From assembly GCA_934513205.1 (NCBI GenBank), contig CAKSWU010000002.1:153499-217498 (forward strand): 64,000 nucleotides of DNA. The letters are read 5' to 3'. Within the stretch, counting starts at the first letter, position 1, and each line of letters begins with the position of its first letter. The notes beneath the pieces are model-generated. The model was not told the origin of the DNA. It searched no databases and worked only from the letters and a program-made list of their open reading frames with translations. The DNA comes from an uncultured Faecalibacterium sp. (GTDB lineage Bacteria; Bacillota; Clostridia; Oscillospirales; Ruminococcaceae). The position numbers and the translations under genes are program-made. Below, piece by piece: positions 50,401 through 60,388 of the stretch.

Positions 50401-50850
50401 CTTCTTTTCGTCCAGTGTTACCTTTTCGCCGGGGATGGCTGTCTCGTCAAAGGAGCGCTCCACATAGTCCGTGCCGTAGCAGTAATCCACCCACTGGATG
50501 AAGTCGAACAGCCCCCGCAGGCTGAACACTGCATCCGCCGCCGACACACTATGCCCCGTATGTACCGCCAGATTGCCCGCCTTCACGATGCTGGGCAGCA
50601 CGCTCCACACATTGCGGTCCACTGCGAACCGGAAACTCGGCTCATGCAGCAGGGATTGCAGGTTGTCCTTGTAGGGCATCGTGATGGTTTTATCTGCCGC
50701 ATACACCCACTTCACCGCCAGCTCCAACGCCTTCCGGCACCCCACCGCGCACATCGCCGGGGAGGTGGAGAACACTTTCTCGGCCTCGATGGCAGAATTG
50801 GCGAAGAGGGAATATTCGGGTCGGGTGGAGAGATAGGAGAAATTGGACAT
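47464..50850 (-). CDS. hsdR: Type I restriction enzyme, R subunit
   Basis: 1128 residues. Residues 1-130 are a DUF4145-like N-terminus; 150-190 a coiled coil. The nuclease core is YADYVLMGKDGLPLAVIEAK (Asp245, Glu260, Lys262). The translocase motor has Walker A MATGTGKT (372-379), DESH (473-476), SVDMMDTGIDVPE and MIGRGTRLCP. It cuts DNA away from unmodified sites after ATP-driven translocation and needs HsdM and HsdS. AGGAGC precedes the ATG. Composition is GC-rich like the chromosome, unlike the two genes just upstream. Confidence 0.95.
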   Translation of the reverse strand: MSNFSYLSTRPEYSLFANSAIEAEKVFSTSPAMCAVGCRKALELAVKWVYAADKTITMPYKDNLQSLLHEPSFRFAVDRNVWSVLPSIVKAGNLAVHTGHSVSAADAVFSLRGLFDFIQWVDYCYGTDYVERSFDETAIPGEKVTLDEKKIREQESLLSQKDAELEALRKQVESLSAAYTASKQQNQQSRSFTAADLTEAETRRKIIDIDLKAMGWKFTGPDADVRTEYEVDNMNGVLGQKGYADYVLMGKDGLPLAVIEAKRSTKDPNIGRKQAQLYADCLEQKFGRRPMLFTTNGYTTYFWDEQSGPQRAVSGVFCKDDLQKLMNRRAEKKPLDTIEIDDKITDRYYQKNAIRAVCAHIAQGFRRNLLVMATGTGKTRTASSLTDVLSRGGHVTNTLFLADRTALVKQAKDDFKKYLPDQSLCNLCSSKDDKAARIVFSTYPTMLNAIDNAKTKDGVPLFSPAHFDLIIVDESHRSIFKKYRAIFDYFDAILVGLTATPKTDVDRNTYDFFEMEHGIPTYAYDYDTAVYTDHVLVPYYNYEVKTKFTEEGIHYDQLSPEDKARYEDDFAEDDTLPTFIPSEKLNKFIFNANTVDTVLQDLMERGIQTAGGDRIGKTIIFAQNKLHAEFIRERFGKLYPQLETQYPGFIQRVVCDDAYAQSIIDDFKQPDKPPFIAVSVDMMDTGIDVPECVNLVFFKKVRSKTKFWQMIGRGTRLCPSLACVDAIDGEYTGKRRFLIFDYCGNFEFFRQKPNGYESADTKSLSESIFCKQVRIAAALQDGAYADEKYQNWRKILTETCRAEVGALNPELVSVRLHRQAVEHYQKPEAFVRLTETDKGTLMKEVAPLISLDDKDEAAKRFDNFVYGLLLCELEGLPGLSRAQKQLRNTAAMLEGKATIPQVQAKLPLIREVQTDEFLTSHDLLHFEEMRQELRELIKFLVEGGEGQKPVYTALADPVLEQTEGKTLDSGYDFGEYRERVNRYIMEHRSDTLAIHKLTQNIPLSRGDYTELEHIFTCELGSKEDYAREFRDTPFGLLVRKVAKLDHDAAMQAFSKFINDESLNAKQIAFVQKVIHYIEQNGYVESKAVLMKPPFDQPILFTRLFDGKTGSELMKTINSVKENATHVTA

Positions 50851-50879
50851 GAGGAAAGCTCCTTTCTGAATTTATTATC

Positions 50880-51956
50880 TTATCGGAAAGAATACGAAAT
50901 GCTTTCTTTAAAATCGATTTTTTCGGCATTTTGTGAAATTAGTATTCGAACGGTTTCTAACAAAAGTATTATAGCTAATAGAGTTTCTTTTTCTATTGCA
51001 ATTTCATTTTCAACTATTTCATCGATCATTTTATAGTTTCCGATCATCATTTCACCATGAACAAATTTAGACCGCAAATTATATATGTTTCGGATTTGCT
51101 CTTTCTCCACTGATGGAAAAAATGTCGTTATTCTTTTTTGTAGAGCGGAGGATATTCCTGATTTTCCCGGTGAGTAGACACTTTCAAGACCGATTGTTGA
51201 GTATATTAAGCTTTCATGAAAATTCCTGTTGAAAATATAGGTAAGTGTTGAAAACATTACCGGAGTCTTTTTCATGTTTCCGAATAAACTCGTATGATTT
51301 CTTATCCAGTAAAATGTCTCTTCAAATGACAGTTCGGTTTTCACAAGTCTTCTATACTCTCCAAAAGTATCTGCCGGAAAAATCTCTGTTAAATAATTTT
51401 CAGAGTTGTATTTTTTCCCTTTTATCCAAATTTCAGTATGCCCAACATGAAGTTGCGGACATGTCAGCAATACAGCCATTACAAATGCAAGCGATATCTT
51501 TGAAAGCACATCGTAGTAGAAATCGTCCAAGAGTTCTAACTGGTATTGTTTGCGGTAGCGCTTATGGCCTACTGCTCGGTTGTCAAACTTCCAAGTACCT
51601 TCTGGGAGCCAGATATCATTGTTTTTTACATCCGTAATCATATCCATTTTTGCATCAAATGAAATAATCGCAATACTTTCCTGTCTGATTGCATACTGCT
51701 CTCTATATTCTTCTGCTATTTCGGATTTCATTGGATTTTCTTTTAATTGTTCTTGTAAATCTTTTAATATACAACTATTCCAAACTCTCCGTTTGAACCC
51801 AACTTTTGAAATGGTTTTTACTTTTTTCCCTTCTACGCACCACTGTACTGGTATCGCATCAAATTTTTCTTTTATTTTCTTTCGAAACGCTTTTTCTTCT
51901 TCATTATCTGGGTATATAAAGACCTTGAATTCAACTCTAGTCATCTTCTCTATCAT
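50880..51956 (-). CDS. HEPN-like protein embedded in the restriction operon (unknown, possible RNase toxin)
   Basis: About 358 residues, AT-rich, mostly helical in its C-terminal half. No enzyme family is recognised over residues 1-200. Residues about 225-350 resemble ApeA-type HEPN domains: FHESLIYSTIGLESVYSP, IYNLRSKFVHGE, LAIILLLETVRIL. The segment RSKFVH (near Arg295 and His300) fits the R-x4-H pattern of HEPN ribonucleases. It lies between the TIR-like gene and hsdR, the position that the anticodon nuclease PrrC occupies in prr loci. Start uncertain: ATG 51956, GTG 51968 and ATG 51944 are all possible. Confidence 0.6.
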   Translation of the reverse strand: MIEKMTRVEFKVFIYPDNEEEKAFRKKIKEKFDAIPVQWCVEGKKVKTISKVGFKRRVWNSCILKDLQEQLKENPMKSEIAEEYREQYAIRQESIAIISFDAKMDMITDVKNNDIWLPEGTWKFDNRAVGHKRYRKQYQLELLDDFYYDVLSKISLAFVMAVLLTCPQLHVGHTEIWIKGKKYNSENYLTEIFPADTFGEYRRLVKTELSFEETFYWIRNHTSLFGNMKKTPVMFSTLTYIFNRNFHESLIYSTIGLESVYSPGKSGISSALQKRITTFFPSVEKEQIRNIYNLRSKFVHGEMMIGNYKMIDEIVENEIAIEKETLLAIILLLETVRILISQNAEKIDFKESISYSFR

Positions 51957-51995
51957 ATTTGCAATCACATTTTATCATAAAAACACCTTAAAGTT

Positions 51996-52772
51996 TCATC
52001 TTTTAAACAGCCTGTTGAAATCTACTGCATAGCCAATTTTATCAAGTCCCTGTAAAACTTCGATTTTCCAGTTTTTGGAATCAGTGTAAACAACACCTTG
52101 CATGTCGGACGGCAACTCTAAATCTTTATCTGCCACGATGATAACATTCCCGCGTCCTAACTTTCCCATAAAGTAGCCTGCCTCAAATACAACATTTTGC
52201 CGTGCTCTTAACTTATCCTCGGAAGCGTCTTTTGCTCTTCCATAATCGTCTTTCGTAAATAAACAAATCGCAGCGCCAACGTCCGCATTCTCTTCAATTT
52301 TTTCAATAATAGTTTTTCCTTGGTTTGCTTGCTCACTTAAAATAATGGCCTCAAGCCCTTGCTTTTCAACAATGCGTGCAACCTCTTGTTTTAGAGCTTC
52401 ATCGTGTCCGTGAACGACAAAGACTTTACTTTTAGAAATGCTGTTGTCCTGTGTGGCTTCATTGTCTGGTGTGACGTCATTTTCTTTCAGTTCTTCTAGG
52501 TACACTTCAAATACTGCTTTGCTTTCTACCAAACCACTTTTACATGCTTCTATATAATCACTCTCTGTTTCGTTAAGTGTATAAATCATCAAGGAAAAGT
52601 GTGTATTTCCAAAATCCACAACTTCTTTGCTGTTTTCTCCATAGTGGGTTCTTAAAAAGCGTTCCGCTCTTGTTTTCCAGCTAATAAATTCCTGAGAAGA
52701 AGTTCTTACCTGATGCTCAATTAGAACATCAATATCATCATAAATTTTCTTAAAACGTTCATAATCTGTCAT
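51996..52772 (-). CDS. TIR-like domain protein (predicted nucleotide-binding, PF10137-like)
   Basis: 258 residues. Residues 1-105 are a helical N-terminal domain with many charged residues. Residues 116-225 match the TIR-like fold of predicted nucleotide-binding proteins: KVFVVHGHDEALKQEVARIV, EAIILSEQANQGKTIIEKIE, CLFTKDDYG and RQNVVFEAGYFMGKLGRGNV. Glu197 in FEAG is at the position of the catalytic glutamate of TIR NAD-degrading enzymes. Related domains act as effectors in CBASS and other abortive-infection systems. ATG at 52772; GTGs just upstream are alternatives. Gap to hsdS 63 bases, to the HEPN gene about 40. Confidence 0.8.
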   Translation of the reverse strand: MTDYERFKKIYDDIDVLIEHQVRTSSQEFISWKTRAERFLRTHYGENSKEVVDFGNTHFSLMIYTLNETESDYIEACKSGLVESKAVFEVYLEELKENDVTPDNEATQDNSISKSKVFVVHGHDEALKQEVARIVEKQGLEAIILSEQANQGKTIIEKIEENADVGAAICLFTKDDYGRAKDASEDKLRARQNVVFEAGYFMGKLGRGNVIIVADKDLELPSDMQGVVYTDSKNWKIEVLQGLDKIGYAVDFNRLFKR

Positions 52773-52835
52773 TTTAGCCACCACTTTCTGTATTTTCTTC
52801 CATTATACTGCTAAAATCCACCATTGCACACCCTT

Positions 52836-54007
52836 TTACCCAAAATATTCCTGCATCAGTGCTTTTTTCATCAGTTCCAGTTTCTCAAGGCTTTGCTGTA
52901 CGGTCTGCTTCTGCTGGTCTACACGTTCCACAAAGGCGGCAAATTCGTTTTGCAAGGAAAGAGGGGGTAAAGCAACTTGCAATTGTTTGAGTTTAATCCC
53001 CGGTAAATGTGCGATAGTAGCTTTTGCTCCAGCAATTTCTGCAAATCCGTCATGATTGCAATTATACTTGAACCACCACGCAAGATAGTCTGGCTGAACA
53101 AGCTGACGATTACAACGTACTCGATGTAATGCTTTCTGGAAAAAACATGGCTGTATCTCATTGTGCCACACAGCACAACGACCAATTTCACCTCCTTCAC
53201 ACACCAAAAGATCTCCGTCCCTTAATTCAAACTCTTTTTGCTCAGCTTCATTAAAATCCATTTGATTCAGATTGTCCACATTAAAACTAAACCACTGTAC
53301 ATTGAAATTTGCCAAATAGGGATAACTGTATTTTCCTGTTTGCTGTTTCGCATCCAGCATTTTTCCTAGCCGAGAGGACGCAATATCTGAAAAATTATGA
53401 ATCGGCCACGATTTATCATTGCGAATTATATCTCCAAACATCTCCACAAACCGTGCCTTTATCAACTCGTCCAGCTTGACAAGCTGCTGTTCGCGGAGAG
53501 AAATAAGTTGCTCCAGATTTTGAAGCCTTTTTACAATCTCTTTCTGCGCATCGATATCAACACATGGGATTTCAACTTCTTTAAGAGCTGTTACTGTAAA
53601 ACTAGCTTGATTTACTGACTTTTTAGTAATTCGTTGAATCTGTCGAAGAAAACTCCACGATTCAAAATAATACTTTGCATATTCAGGAAGCAACTTTTTT
53701 GAATTGGATCGAAGCATTAAAAGATTCATTCCATGAATAATTTGTTCATTGCCCTGTTTTGTATATAACGCAACTTTTCCAAGATGTGCTTCACTGTTAA
53801 TATGTGACATTAGGATATCGCCATCTTGAAGTACATAATCTTGGTATTTTTCAATATCGAAAATTCCGGCGTACCCCATCTTTGACCTGTTTACTGTTCT
53901 ATTTGAAATTGTTTCAATTCGAGTAATGGGAAATCCACCTGCGCCACTTTTCTGCTTTATGGATGCTCCATTTCTAATAACCGGAAACACTTCTCCCAAC
54001 TTCGCCA

Positions 54008-54008
<1 letters not shown>
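52836..54008 (-). CDS. hsdS: Type I restriction-modification specificity subunit
   Basis: 390 residues with two target-recognition domains (1-150 and 195-345), each followed by a conserved helix: QKEIVKRLQNLEQLISLREQ and LQNEFAAFVERVDQQKQTVQ. It sets the bipartite DNA sequence recognised by the complex. The ATG shares one base with the hsdM stop (TGATG). Strongly AT-rich compared with hsdM and hsdR, as expected when specificity genes are exchanged horizontally. No second hsdS or inverted copy is present, so no sign of phase variation. Confidence 0.93.
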
Positions 54009-55612
<1,604 letters not shown>

Positions 55613-55684
55613 GCGTTCCTCCTGAATGTTTGCCAATCGCAAACGCCTTGCATCTCGAATTTTTGGTGATAATACCACAATTTT

Positions 55685-55713
55685 ATTATAGCAGTGTACG
55701 ATTGCATTTTCAA
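55685..55713 (-). promoter_or_regulatory. Promoter of the restriction operon
   Basis: TTGAAA (55708-55713), 17 bases, perfect TATAAT (55685-55690) on the minus strand, 73 bases before hsdM. No other promoter as good is seen within the operon. Confidence 0.75.
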
Positions 55714-55762
55714 TGTAGAGTGTTTAGCGGAAGTGCTTTCTTGATCGCAAGGCAAGAAATCA

Positions 55763-56254
55763 GTGGAACGTTATGACCGCATTCTGGAAATGGACGAAGC
55801 TGTTGACCCGGAACGCTATCGCAACAGTGGGATGCTCCTGCGTCTGCCCAACGATTTGGCGGTAGAGCCGATCCTTATCCGCAAGAAGTTCATCAAGTGG
55901 CAGGACGAACACCCGGAATTCACTCGCATCGTGTTTCACGGCCTGCGGCATTCCAGTGCCACCTATCAACTGATGATCTCCGGCGGCGATGTGAAAGCGG
56001 TACAGGGCACAACGGGCCACGCCAGTGCCAATCTGCTGGTCAACACCTATGCACACATCCAGCAGGATTTCCGTAAAAAGCTGGGTAAAAAGTTCGAGGA
56101 AGGCTTCTACAAGCCGGGAGCAACACTTGTGCAGGCTGCCCCGGTTGAAGCAGAACCGACCATCTCCGTGTCGGCACTGTTGGAACTTCTGAAGGACGCA
56201 GACCCTGCCGTAAAAGCGCAGCTTCGCTTGGCTTTGCTTTCCTGCCGCCATTGA
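55763..56254 (+). pseudogene. C-terminal fragment of a tyrosine recombinase (integrase)
   Basis: 163 codons with the second half of a phage/transposon integrase: HGLRHSSATYQLMISGGDVK supplies His-x-x-Arg, VQGTTGHASANLLVNTYAHI the second His and the Tyr nucleophile. The N-terminal DNA-binding part and first catalytic Arg are missing: an in-frame stop lies about six codons upstream of the GTG, and the DNA there is AT-rich non-coding. A Tn916-like or conjugative-element integrase is the likely source. It lies divergent to hsdM, so it marks one edge of the accessory region or a lost hsdS recombinase. Confidence 0.8.
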
Positions 56255-56255
56255 G

Positions 56256-56302
56256 AAAAAGCAATCCCCACAGCCACAAAAAGGACTGTGGGGATTGCTT
56301 TT
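56256..56302. terminator. Bidirectional terminator between integrase fragment and sugar permease
   Basis: AAAAAGCAATCCCCACAG, twelve-base loop, CTGTGGGGATTGCTTTT. Confidence 0.85.
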
Positions 56303-56329
56303 ATGGTGAAGAAGAAAGAGAATAACGTG

Positions 56330-57238
56330 TTAACCCTTGTCCGCGCCGGAGGTGATTCCCTCGACGTAGAACTTCTGCATGATGACAAACAGGATGGAGA
56401 TGGGGATGGACACCAGCACACCGCCTGCACAGAAGAGCGCAAAGTAATTGTTGATCAGGGTCTTTTGCAGCATATTATACAGACCGATAGCCACTGTCCA
56501 GTCGGCAGAGACGCCCGAATTCAGGATCATTTTTGCCATCACGAAGTCCGTCCACGGAACCATGAAAGAGCTGATGATGGTATAGACCAAAATCGGCTTG
56601 GACATGGGCAGAACGACCTGGAAGAACACACGGGCGTCGGATGCGCCGTCCAGCTTGGCGGCTTCCCGCAGGGAGATGGGGATGGTATCAAAGAAGCCCT
56701 TGCAGATCAGGTAGCCCAGACCGGACGAACCGGCATAGACCATGATAAGACCGGCATAGGAGTTGGTCAGATTCAGATATTTCAGGACGAAATAGACGGC
56801 GATCATTGCCAGCACGCCGGGGAACAGGTTGACGCTGACAGAAAGGTTCTGGATCAGCTTGCGCCCCTTGAAGCGGCAGCAGCTCAGTGCATAAGCGACC
56901 ATCAGCACAAAGCAGGTGGAGATGACGCAGTTGAAACAGGCCACCACAAGGGTGTTGGTAAACCAGCGCGGGAACTGCGCCACCGAGTCCGGGTGGAACA
57001 GAATGTTGACATAGTTGCGCAGTGTGTAACTGGCCGGGAAGAACTGTCGCACATTGATGCCCCGGTCTGTGGAGAAGGAGGTGACCAGAAGCCACAGAAT
57101 GGGCACCAGCCAGATAGCTGCCAGCAGGGCCAGCAGCAGATGCCGCAGAACGCTGCGCACAGCCCGGAGGATGCGCCCGCGGCGCAGCTGCGCTGCGGTC
57201 TCTGCCCGGCGTGCCGGAGAAACAGTTGTCTGTGTCAA
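56330..57238 (-). CDS. Sugar ABC transporter permease, MalG/GanQ type
   Basis: 302 residues, six helices. The EAA loop is SLREAAKLDGASDARVFFQV followed by VLPMSKPILVYT; ASYTLRNYVNILF near residue 70 is typical of MalG-like proteins. It pairs with the upstream MalF-type gene to import oligosaccharides. The start is TTG at 57238, ten bases after AAGGAGG and overlapping the upstream stop as TTGA. No ATPase gene is nearby, so a shared MsmX-type ATPase is likely. Confidence 0.9.
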   Translation of the reverse strand: MTQTTVSPARRAETAAQLRRGRILRAVRSVLRHLLLALLAAIWLVPILWLLVTSFSTDRGINVRQFFPASYTLRNYVNILFHPDSVAQFPRWFTNTLVVACFNCVISTCFVLMVAYALSCCRFKGRKLIQNLSVSVNLFPGVLAMIAVYFVLKYLNLTNSYAGLIMVYAGSSGLGYLICKGFFDTIPISLREAAKLDGASDARVFFQVVLPMSKPILVYTIISSFMVPWTDFVMAKMILNSGVSADWTVAIGLYNMLQKTLINNYFALFCAGGVLVSIPISILFVIMQKFYVEGITSGADKG

Positions 57239-58683
57239 GAGAACGTCGCCTCCTTTTTATTCAGGAACCGGAAGCATACCAGCGTGAACACGGCACAGAT
57301 GATGAACACCATAATGCCGATGACCGCGGCCATCTTGTAGTTGTACTGCTCCTGCGTCAGGCGGAACAGCCATGTGACCAGCAGATCCACCTCTTTTGCA
57401 CTGGAGGAAGCTAGCGCCTGATCCTTGGTGATATAAACGTCCTGTGTGAGCAGGTAGATGACGTTAAAATTGTTGACGTTGCGCACAAAATCCGTAACCA
57501 GTGCCGGGCCCTGCACACTGAGCAGGTAGGGCAGCTTGATGTGGATGAAGCTCTGCCACGGCGAAGCGCCGTCGATGGTGGAGGCTTCCAGCATATCGGT
57601 GGGAATATTCATCAGCACACCGGTGGCAATGAGCATCTGGTAGGGCACGCCCACCCAGATGTTGATGAGGATGATCATGAACTTTGCCCAGTGCTGGTCG
57701 GTCAGGAAGGGAATGTGGTTCATGTTCTGCCCCAGCAGGCCGATGGTCTTTAAAAAATCGGTCACGCCCGCATTGGACATCATGGTGTTGAAGATGCCGG
57801 CGTCCGAGAAGAAGTTGCGCACCAGCAGCAGGGTGACGAACTGCGGCACCGCAATGGTGATGATGAACAGGGTGCGCCAGAGCTTTTGGCACCGGGTCTT
57901 TTTGTTGTTGATGAGCATGGCCAGAAATACGCCGCCGAAAAAGTTGGTGAAGGTGGCAAAGAACGCCCATACCAGCGTCCAGCTGAGCACCCGGCCAAAG
58001 GCGTAGCTGAAGGTCAGGCTCAGCGACTGCCCGCCGAACAGAGAAGCAAAGTTAGCCAGCCCCACCCATGTGAACAGGGCGGCGGGAGGCATGTGCTGCT
58101 GATCGTAGTTGGTAAAGGCAACAGCGATCAGGATGAACAGCGGGATGATGGTGAACACCACCACACCCAGCACCGGCAGGGTGAGCAGGGTAACGTAGAA
58201 CTTTTCGTTCAGGTACAAGGTGATATCCTGCCGGAAATTGTTGGGCTTTTTGCCAGCGGCCTTCTGCGCCTGCAAAGCATAGTTGCTCTGCACCACCAGC
58301 ATGGCAGCAGCGATCAGCGTTACAATGACCACCAGTGCGATCACGCTGAGCAGCAGGATGGCAAACGAGTTGTCGTAGTTGTTGACCTCGTTCTTTAAGG
58401 TAAGGGGGTTGAACTGCATCTCCATCTGCACCGTGCCCAGCGTGCCGAACTTTTTCAGCGCCGGAATGCCGGAGGTACCCAGAAAATACAGCCCCAGCCC
58501 CTGCACCAGCGTTACCAGCAGCGCCTTGATAAGCTGGCCGTGGCCGATGTAGCCCAGACCCCAGACAAAGAGGGACAGCTTTGTAAAAATATCTCCGTGA
58601 ACAAATGCGTGACCGAACTTCTGAAGGAAATTCGGCTCCCGGCCATCTGCCCGCAAGGGTGGTGTAAGGACCATTTCTGCCAC
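57235..58683 (-). CDS. Sugar ABC transporter permease, MalF/GanP type
   Basis: 482 residues. Eight helices with a large extracytoplasmic loop (YFLGTSGIPALKKFGTLGTV, QFNPLTLKNEVNNYDNSF) as in MalF. The EAA loop is MLEASTIDGASPWQSFIHIK. Similar to the galacto-oligosaccharide permease GanP of Bacillus, which agrees with the GH42 gene next door. Start probably GTG at 58683, nine bases after AAGGAG; the first ATG lies nine bases further and has worse spacing. An upstream TTG sits too close to the ribosome site. Confidence 0.88.
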   Translation of the reverse strand: MAEMVLTPPLRADGREPNFLQKFGHAFVHGDIFTKLSLFVWGLGYIGHGQLIKALLVTLVQGLGLYFLGTSGIPALKKFGTLGTVQMEMQFNPLTLKNEVNNYDNSFAILLLSVIALVVIVTLIAAAMLVVQSNYALQAQKAAGKKPNNFRQDITLYLNEKFYVTLLTLPVLGVVVFTIIPLFILIAVAFTNYDQQHMPPAALFTWVGLANFASLFGGQSLSLTFSYAFGRVLSWTLVWAFFATFTNFFGGVFLAMLINNKKTRCQKLWRTLFIITIAVPQFVTLLLVRNFFSDAGIFNTMMSNAGVTDFLKTIGLLGQNMNHIPFLTDQHWAKFMIILINIWVGVPYQMLIATGVLMNIPTDMLEASTIDGASPWQSFIHIKLPYLLSVQGPALVTDFVRNVNNFNVIYLLTQDVYITKDQALASSSAKEVDLLVTWLFRLTQEQYNYKMAAVIGIMVFIICAVFTLVCFRFLNKKEATFS

Positions 58684-58764
58684 AGAAGTCAACTCCTTTC
58701 TTGGTATGCAGAGGGGGTTATAGCAAACAGGATGTTAGGTTGATGCCGATTTCTTGTATTGCGA

Positions 58765-58801
58765 TAAAAAGCGGGCACACCGCATTCTGCTGCGTGCCCG
58801 C
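58765..58801 (-). terminator. Intercistronic attenuating hairpin after the binding-protein gene
   Basis: GCGGGCAC pairs with GTGCCCGC; the minus strand continues TTTTTATCGC. Positioned between binding protein and permeases, like the pstS-pstC hairpin. Confidence 0.7.
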
Positions 58802-58817
58802 CGGGAAAAACCGGAAC

Positions 58818-60098
58818 TTACTGTGCCACAGGTGCGGTGATGCCGGCCACAGCGTCATCCACCAGCTGCTGGGTGGTCTTGCCCTGCGTATCACCGGAGG
58901 CAAGGATCTCGCCCAAGCTTGCGGCGGAACTCCAGTAGTTTGCGCCTACCCGCTGCAGGGTAGCGTAGGAGCTCTGCTCAGCCAGTGCGGCAATGGCGGG
59001 TGCAGACTGCACAGCCTCGGTGGCGTTTGCGTTGATGTTGGAGGGGCCCAGCTTGCGGTCGTTGAAGCGCTTGTTCTGGTTGTCCTCGTTGGTGATGAAG
59101 TCGGCCAGCATCATGGCCACGCCCACGTTGGCGCTGTGGGGGTTGACGCCCACCAGCTTGTAGCCGGAGAAGGAGCCCATCTGGACCTGCTCGCCGTTCA
59201 GGGTGTAGGTCGGCAGCTTGGTGGCGGCGTAGCCCTCGCCCCAAGCCTCCTCGGCGGTGCTGGCGTTCCAAGTACCGGAGATGGCGGCGCAGCAGCTGCC
59301 GTCCTTGATGGCGGAAACGATGTCAGCATCCGCGCCGGACTTGAAGCCGGGGTTTGCGGTGATATCCAGAATGGCCTGCGTTACGTCTGCGCCGGGAGCC
59401 TCGTTCCAGTTGCAGACGGTGTTGATGCCGTCATCTGCCAGCGTTGCCACCAGACCGGCACCGGCGTAGAAGCTGTAAATGTACCATGCGTCGTTCACGC
59501 TCATCATGAACTTTTTGCCGGCAGCTGCAGCCTTTTCCAGCATGGTGTCCACGCTCTGCACATCCTCGGCGCTCAGAACGCTTGCATCATAGTACAGGAA
59601 ATAGCCATTGTCGGCGGTCATGGGGTAGGCGTAAAGCTTGTCGTTCATGGTGGCAGCGCCCACAGAGCCGGGCAGGTTGCGGCTCTTCACGTCGTCCGGG
59701 TTCAGCAGAACCTCCTGCAGAGCACCGGCATTCACCAGCTCGTTCAGCTGGTCATCGGCAAAGGCGAAAACGTCTGCGGCAGACTCCGGGTCGGCCAGAA
59801 CGGTGTCCTTTGCGCTGGACTCAGACTGCACGCCGATCTCGATGGTCACATTGCCCTTGTCCGCATTCTGCTCGATGAAAGCGTCTGCCATCTCGCGCAG
59901 CATGGTCTGATCCTCTTCGGCACCCCACATGGTCAGCTTCACATCACCCCAGCTCTCCGCAGCAGAGGCAGCCGTGCTGGATGCCGCAGTAGAAGCAGCG
60001 GTGCTAGAGGAAGAACCGCCGCAGGCGGTCAGCACACCGGCAGCAGCCACAGTGCCCATGGCTGCAAGGAAGTTACGGCGGGAAATCAGCTTTTTCAT
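58818..60098 (-). CDS. Sugar-binding lipoprotein of an ABC transporter
   Basis: 426 residues. Signal MKKLISRRNFLAAMGTVAAA with a twin arginine and LTAC lipobox, then a Ser/Ala/Thr linker. The mature part is a MalE-type family 1 binding protein: VKLTMWGAEEDQTMLREMAD, VFAFADDQLNELVNAGALQE, YAYPMTADNGYFLYYDASVL, GTWNASTAEEAWGEGYAATK. Ligand inferred to be a beta-galactoside oligosaccharide from the GH42 gene and GanS resemblance; maltodextrin is an alternative. AAGGAG precedes the ATG. Confidence 0.88.
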   Translation of the reverse strand: MKKLISRRNFLAAMGTVAAAGVLTACGGSSSSTAASTAASSTAASAAESWGDVKLTMWGAEEDQTMLREMADAFIEQNADKGNVTIEIGVQSESSAKDTVLADPESAADVFAFADDQLNELVNAGALQEVLLNPDDVKSRNLPGSVGAATMNDKLYAYPMTADNGYFLYYDASVLSAEDVQSVDTMLEKAAAAGKKFMMSVNDAWYIYSFYAGAGLVATLADDGINTVCNWNEAPGADVTQAILDITANPGFKSGADADIVSAIKDGSCCAAISGTWNASTAEEAWGEGYAATKLPTYTLNGEQVQMGSFSGYKLVGVNPHSANVGVAMMLADFITNEDNQNKRFNDRKLGPSNINANATEAVQSAPAIAALAEQSSYATLQRVGANYWSSAASLGEILASGDTQGKTTQQLVDDAVAGITAPVAQ

Positions 60099-60145
60099 GA
60101 TCCAGTTCTCCTTCGTTCTCAATCTGAAATCTTCGGCTGCTCTTT

Positions 60146-60165
60146 GTTGCGCTTATAAGTTGCGC
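60146..60165. promoter_or_regulatory. Operator downstream of the transporter promoter
   Basis: Two direct GTTGCGC half-sites (60146-60152 and 60159-60165) separated by TTATAA, 13 bases start to start. Located about 25-45 bases into the transcript, where a repressor would block transcription. Confidence 0.55.
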
Positions 60166-60195
60166 ACATCCAAGCAGCTATTTTTCTGTACCCAT

Positions 60196-60224
60196 AGGAT
60201 ACCGCATTCTTTTGCTCACGTCAA
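60196..60224 (-). promoter_or_regulatory. Promoter of the sugar transporter operon
   Basis: TTGACG (60219-60224), 17 bases, TATCCT (60196-60201) on the minus strand. Confidence 0.6.
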
Positions 60225-60298
60225 TGGACGAAATTCACGGTATTGTTGAGTCAAAACTGGAAAAAGTGACGGTAAAATTAGGATACATGGGCAAAAGC

Positions 60299-60316
60299 GC
60301 GCAACTTTAGCGCAAC
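60299..60316. promoter_or_regulatory. Upstream operator of the transporter operon
   Basis: GCGCAACTTTAGCGCAAC: the same half-site in direct repeat, about 110-125 bases upstream of the predicted start, suitable for looping with the 60146 site. Confidence 0.5.
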
Positions 60317-60344
60317 CTTTGTCATGCCCTTTGTCATGCAAAGA

Positions 60345-60377
60345 ACAAAAATGCCCGCTCCTAGAAAGGAGCAGGCA
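60345..60377 (-). terminator. Terminator of the LacI gene
   Basis: TGCCTGCTCC, TTTCTA loop, GGAGCGGGCA, then TTTTTGTTCTTT on the minus strand. Confidence 0.75.
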
Positions 60378-60388
60378 CAAAAAGCGCG

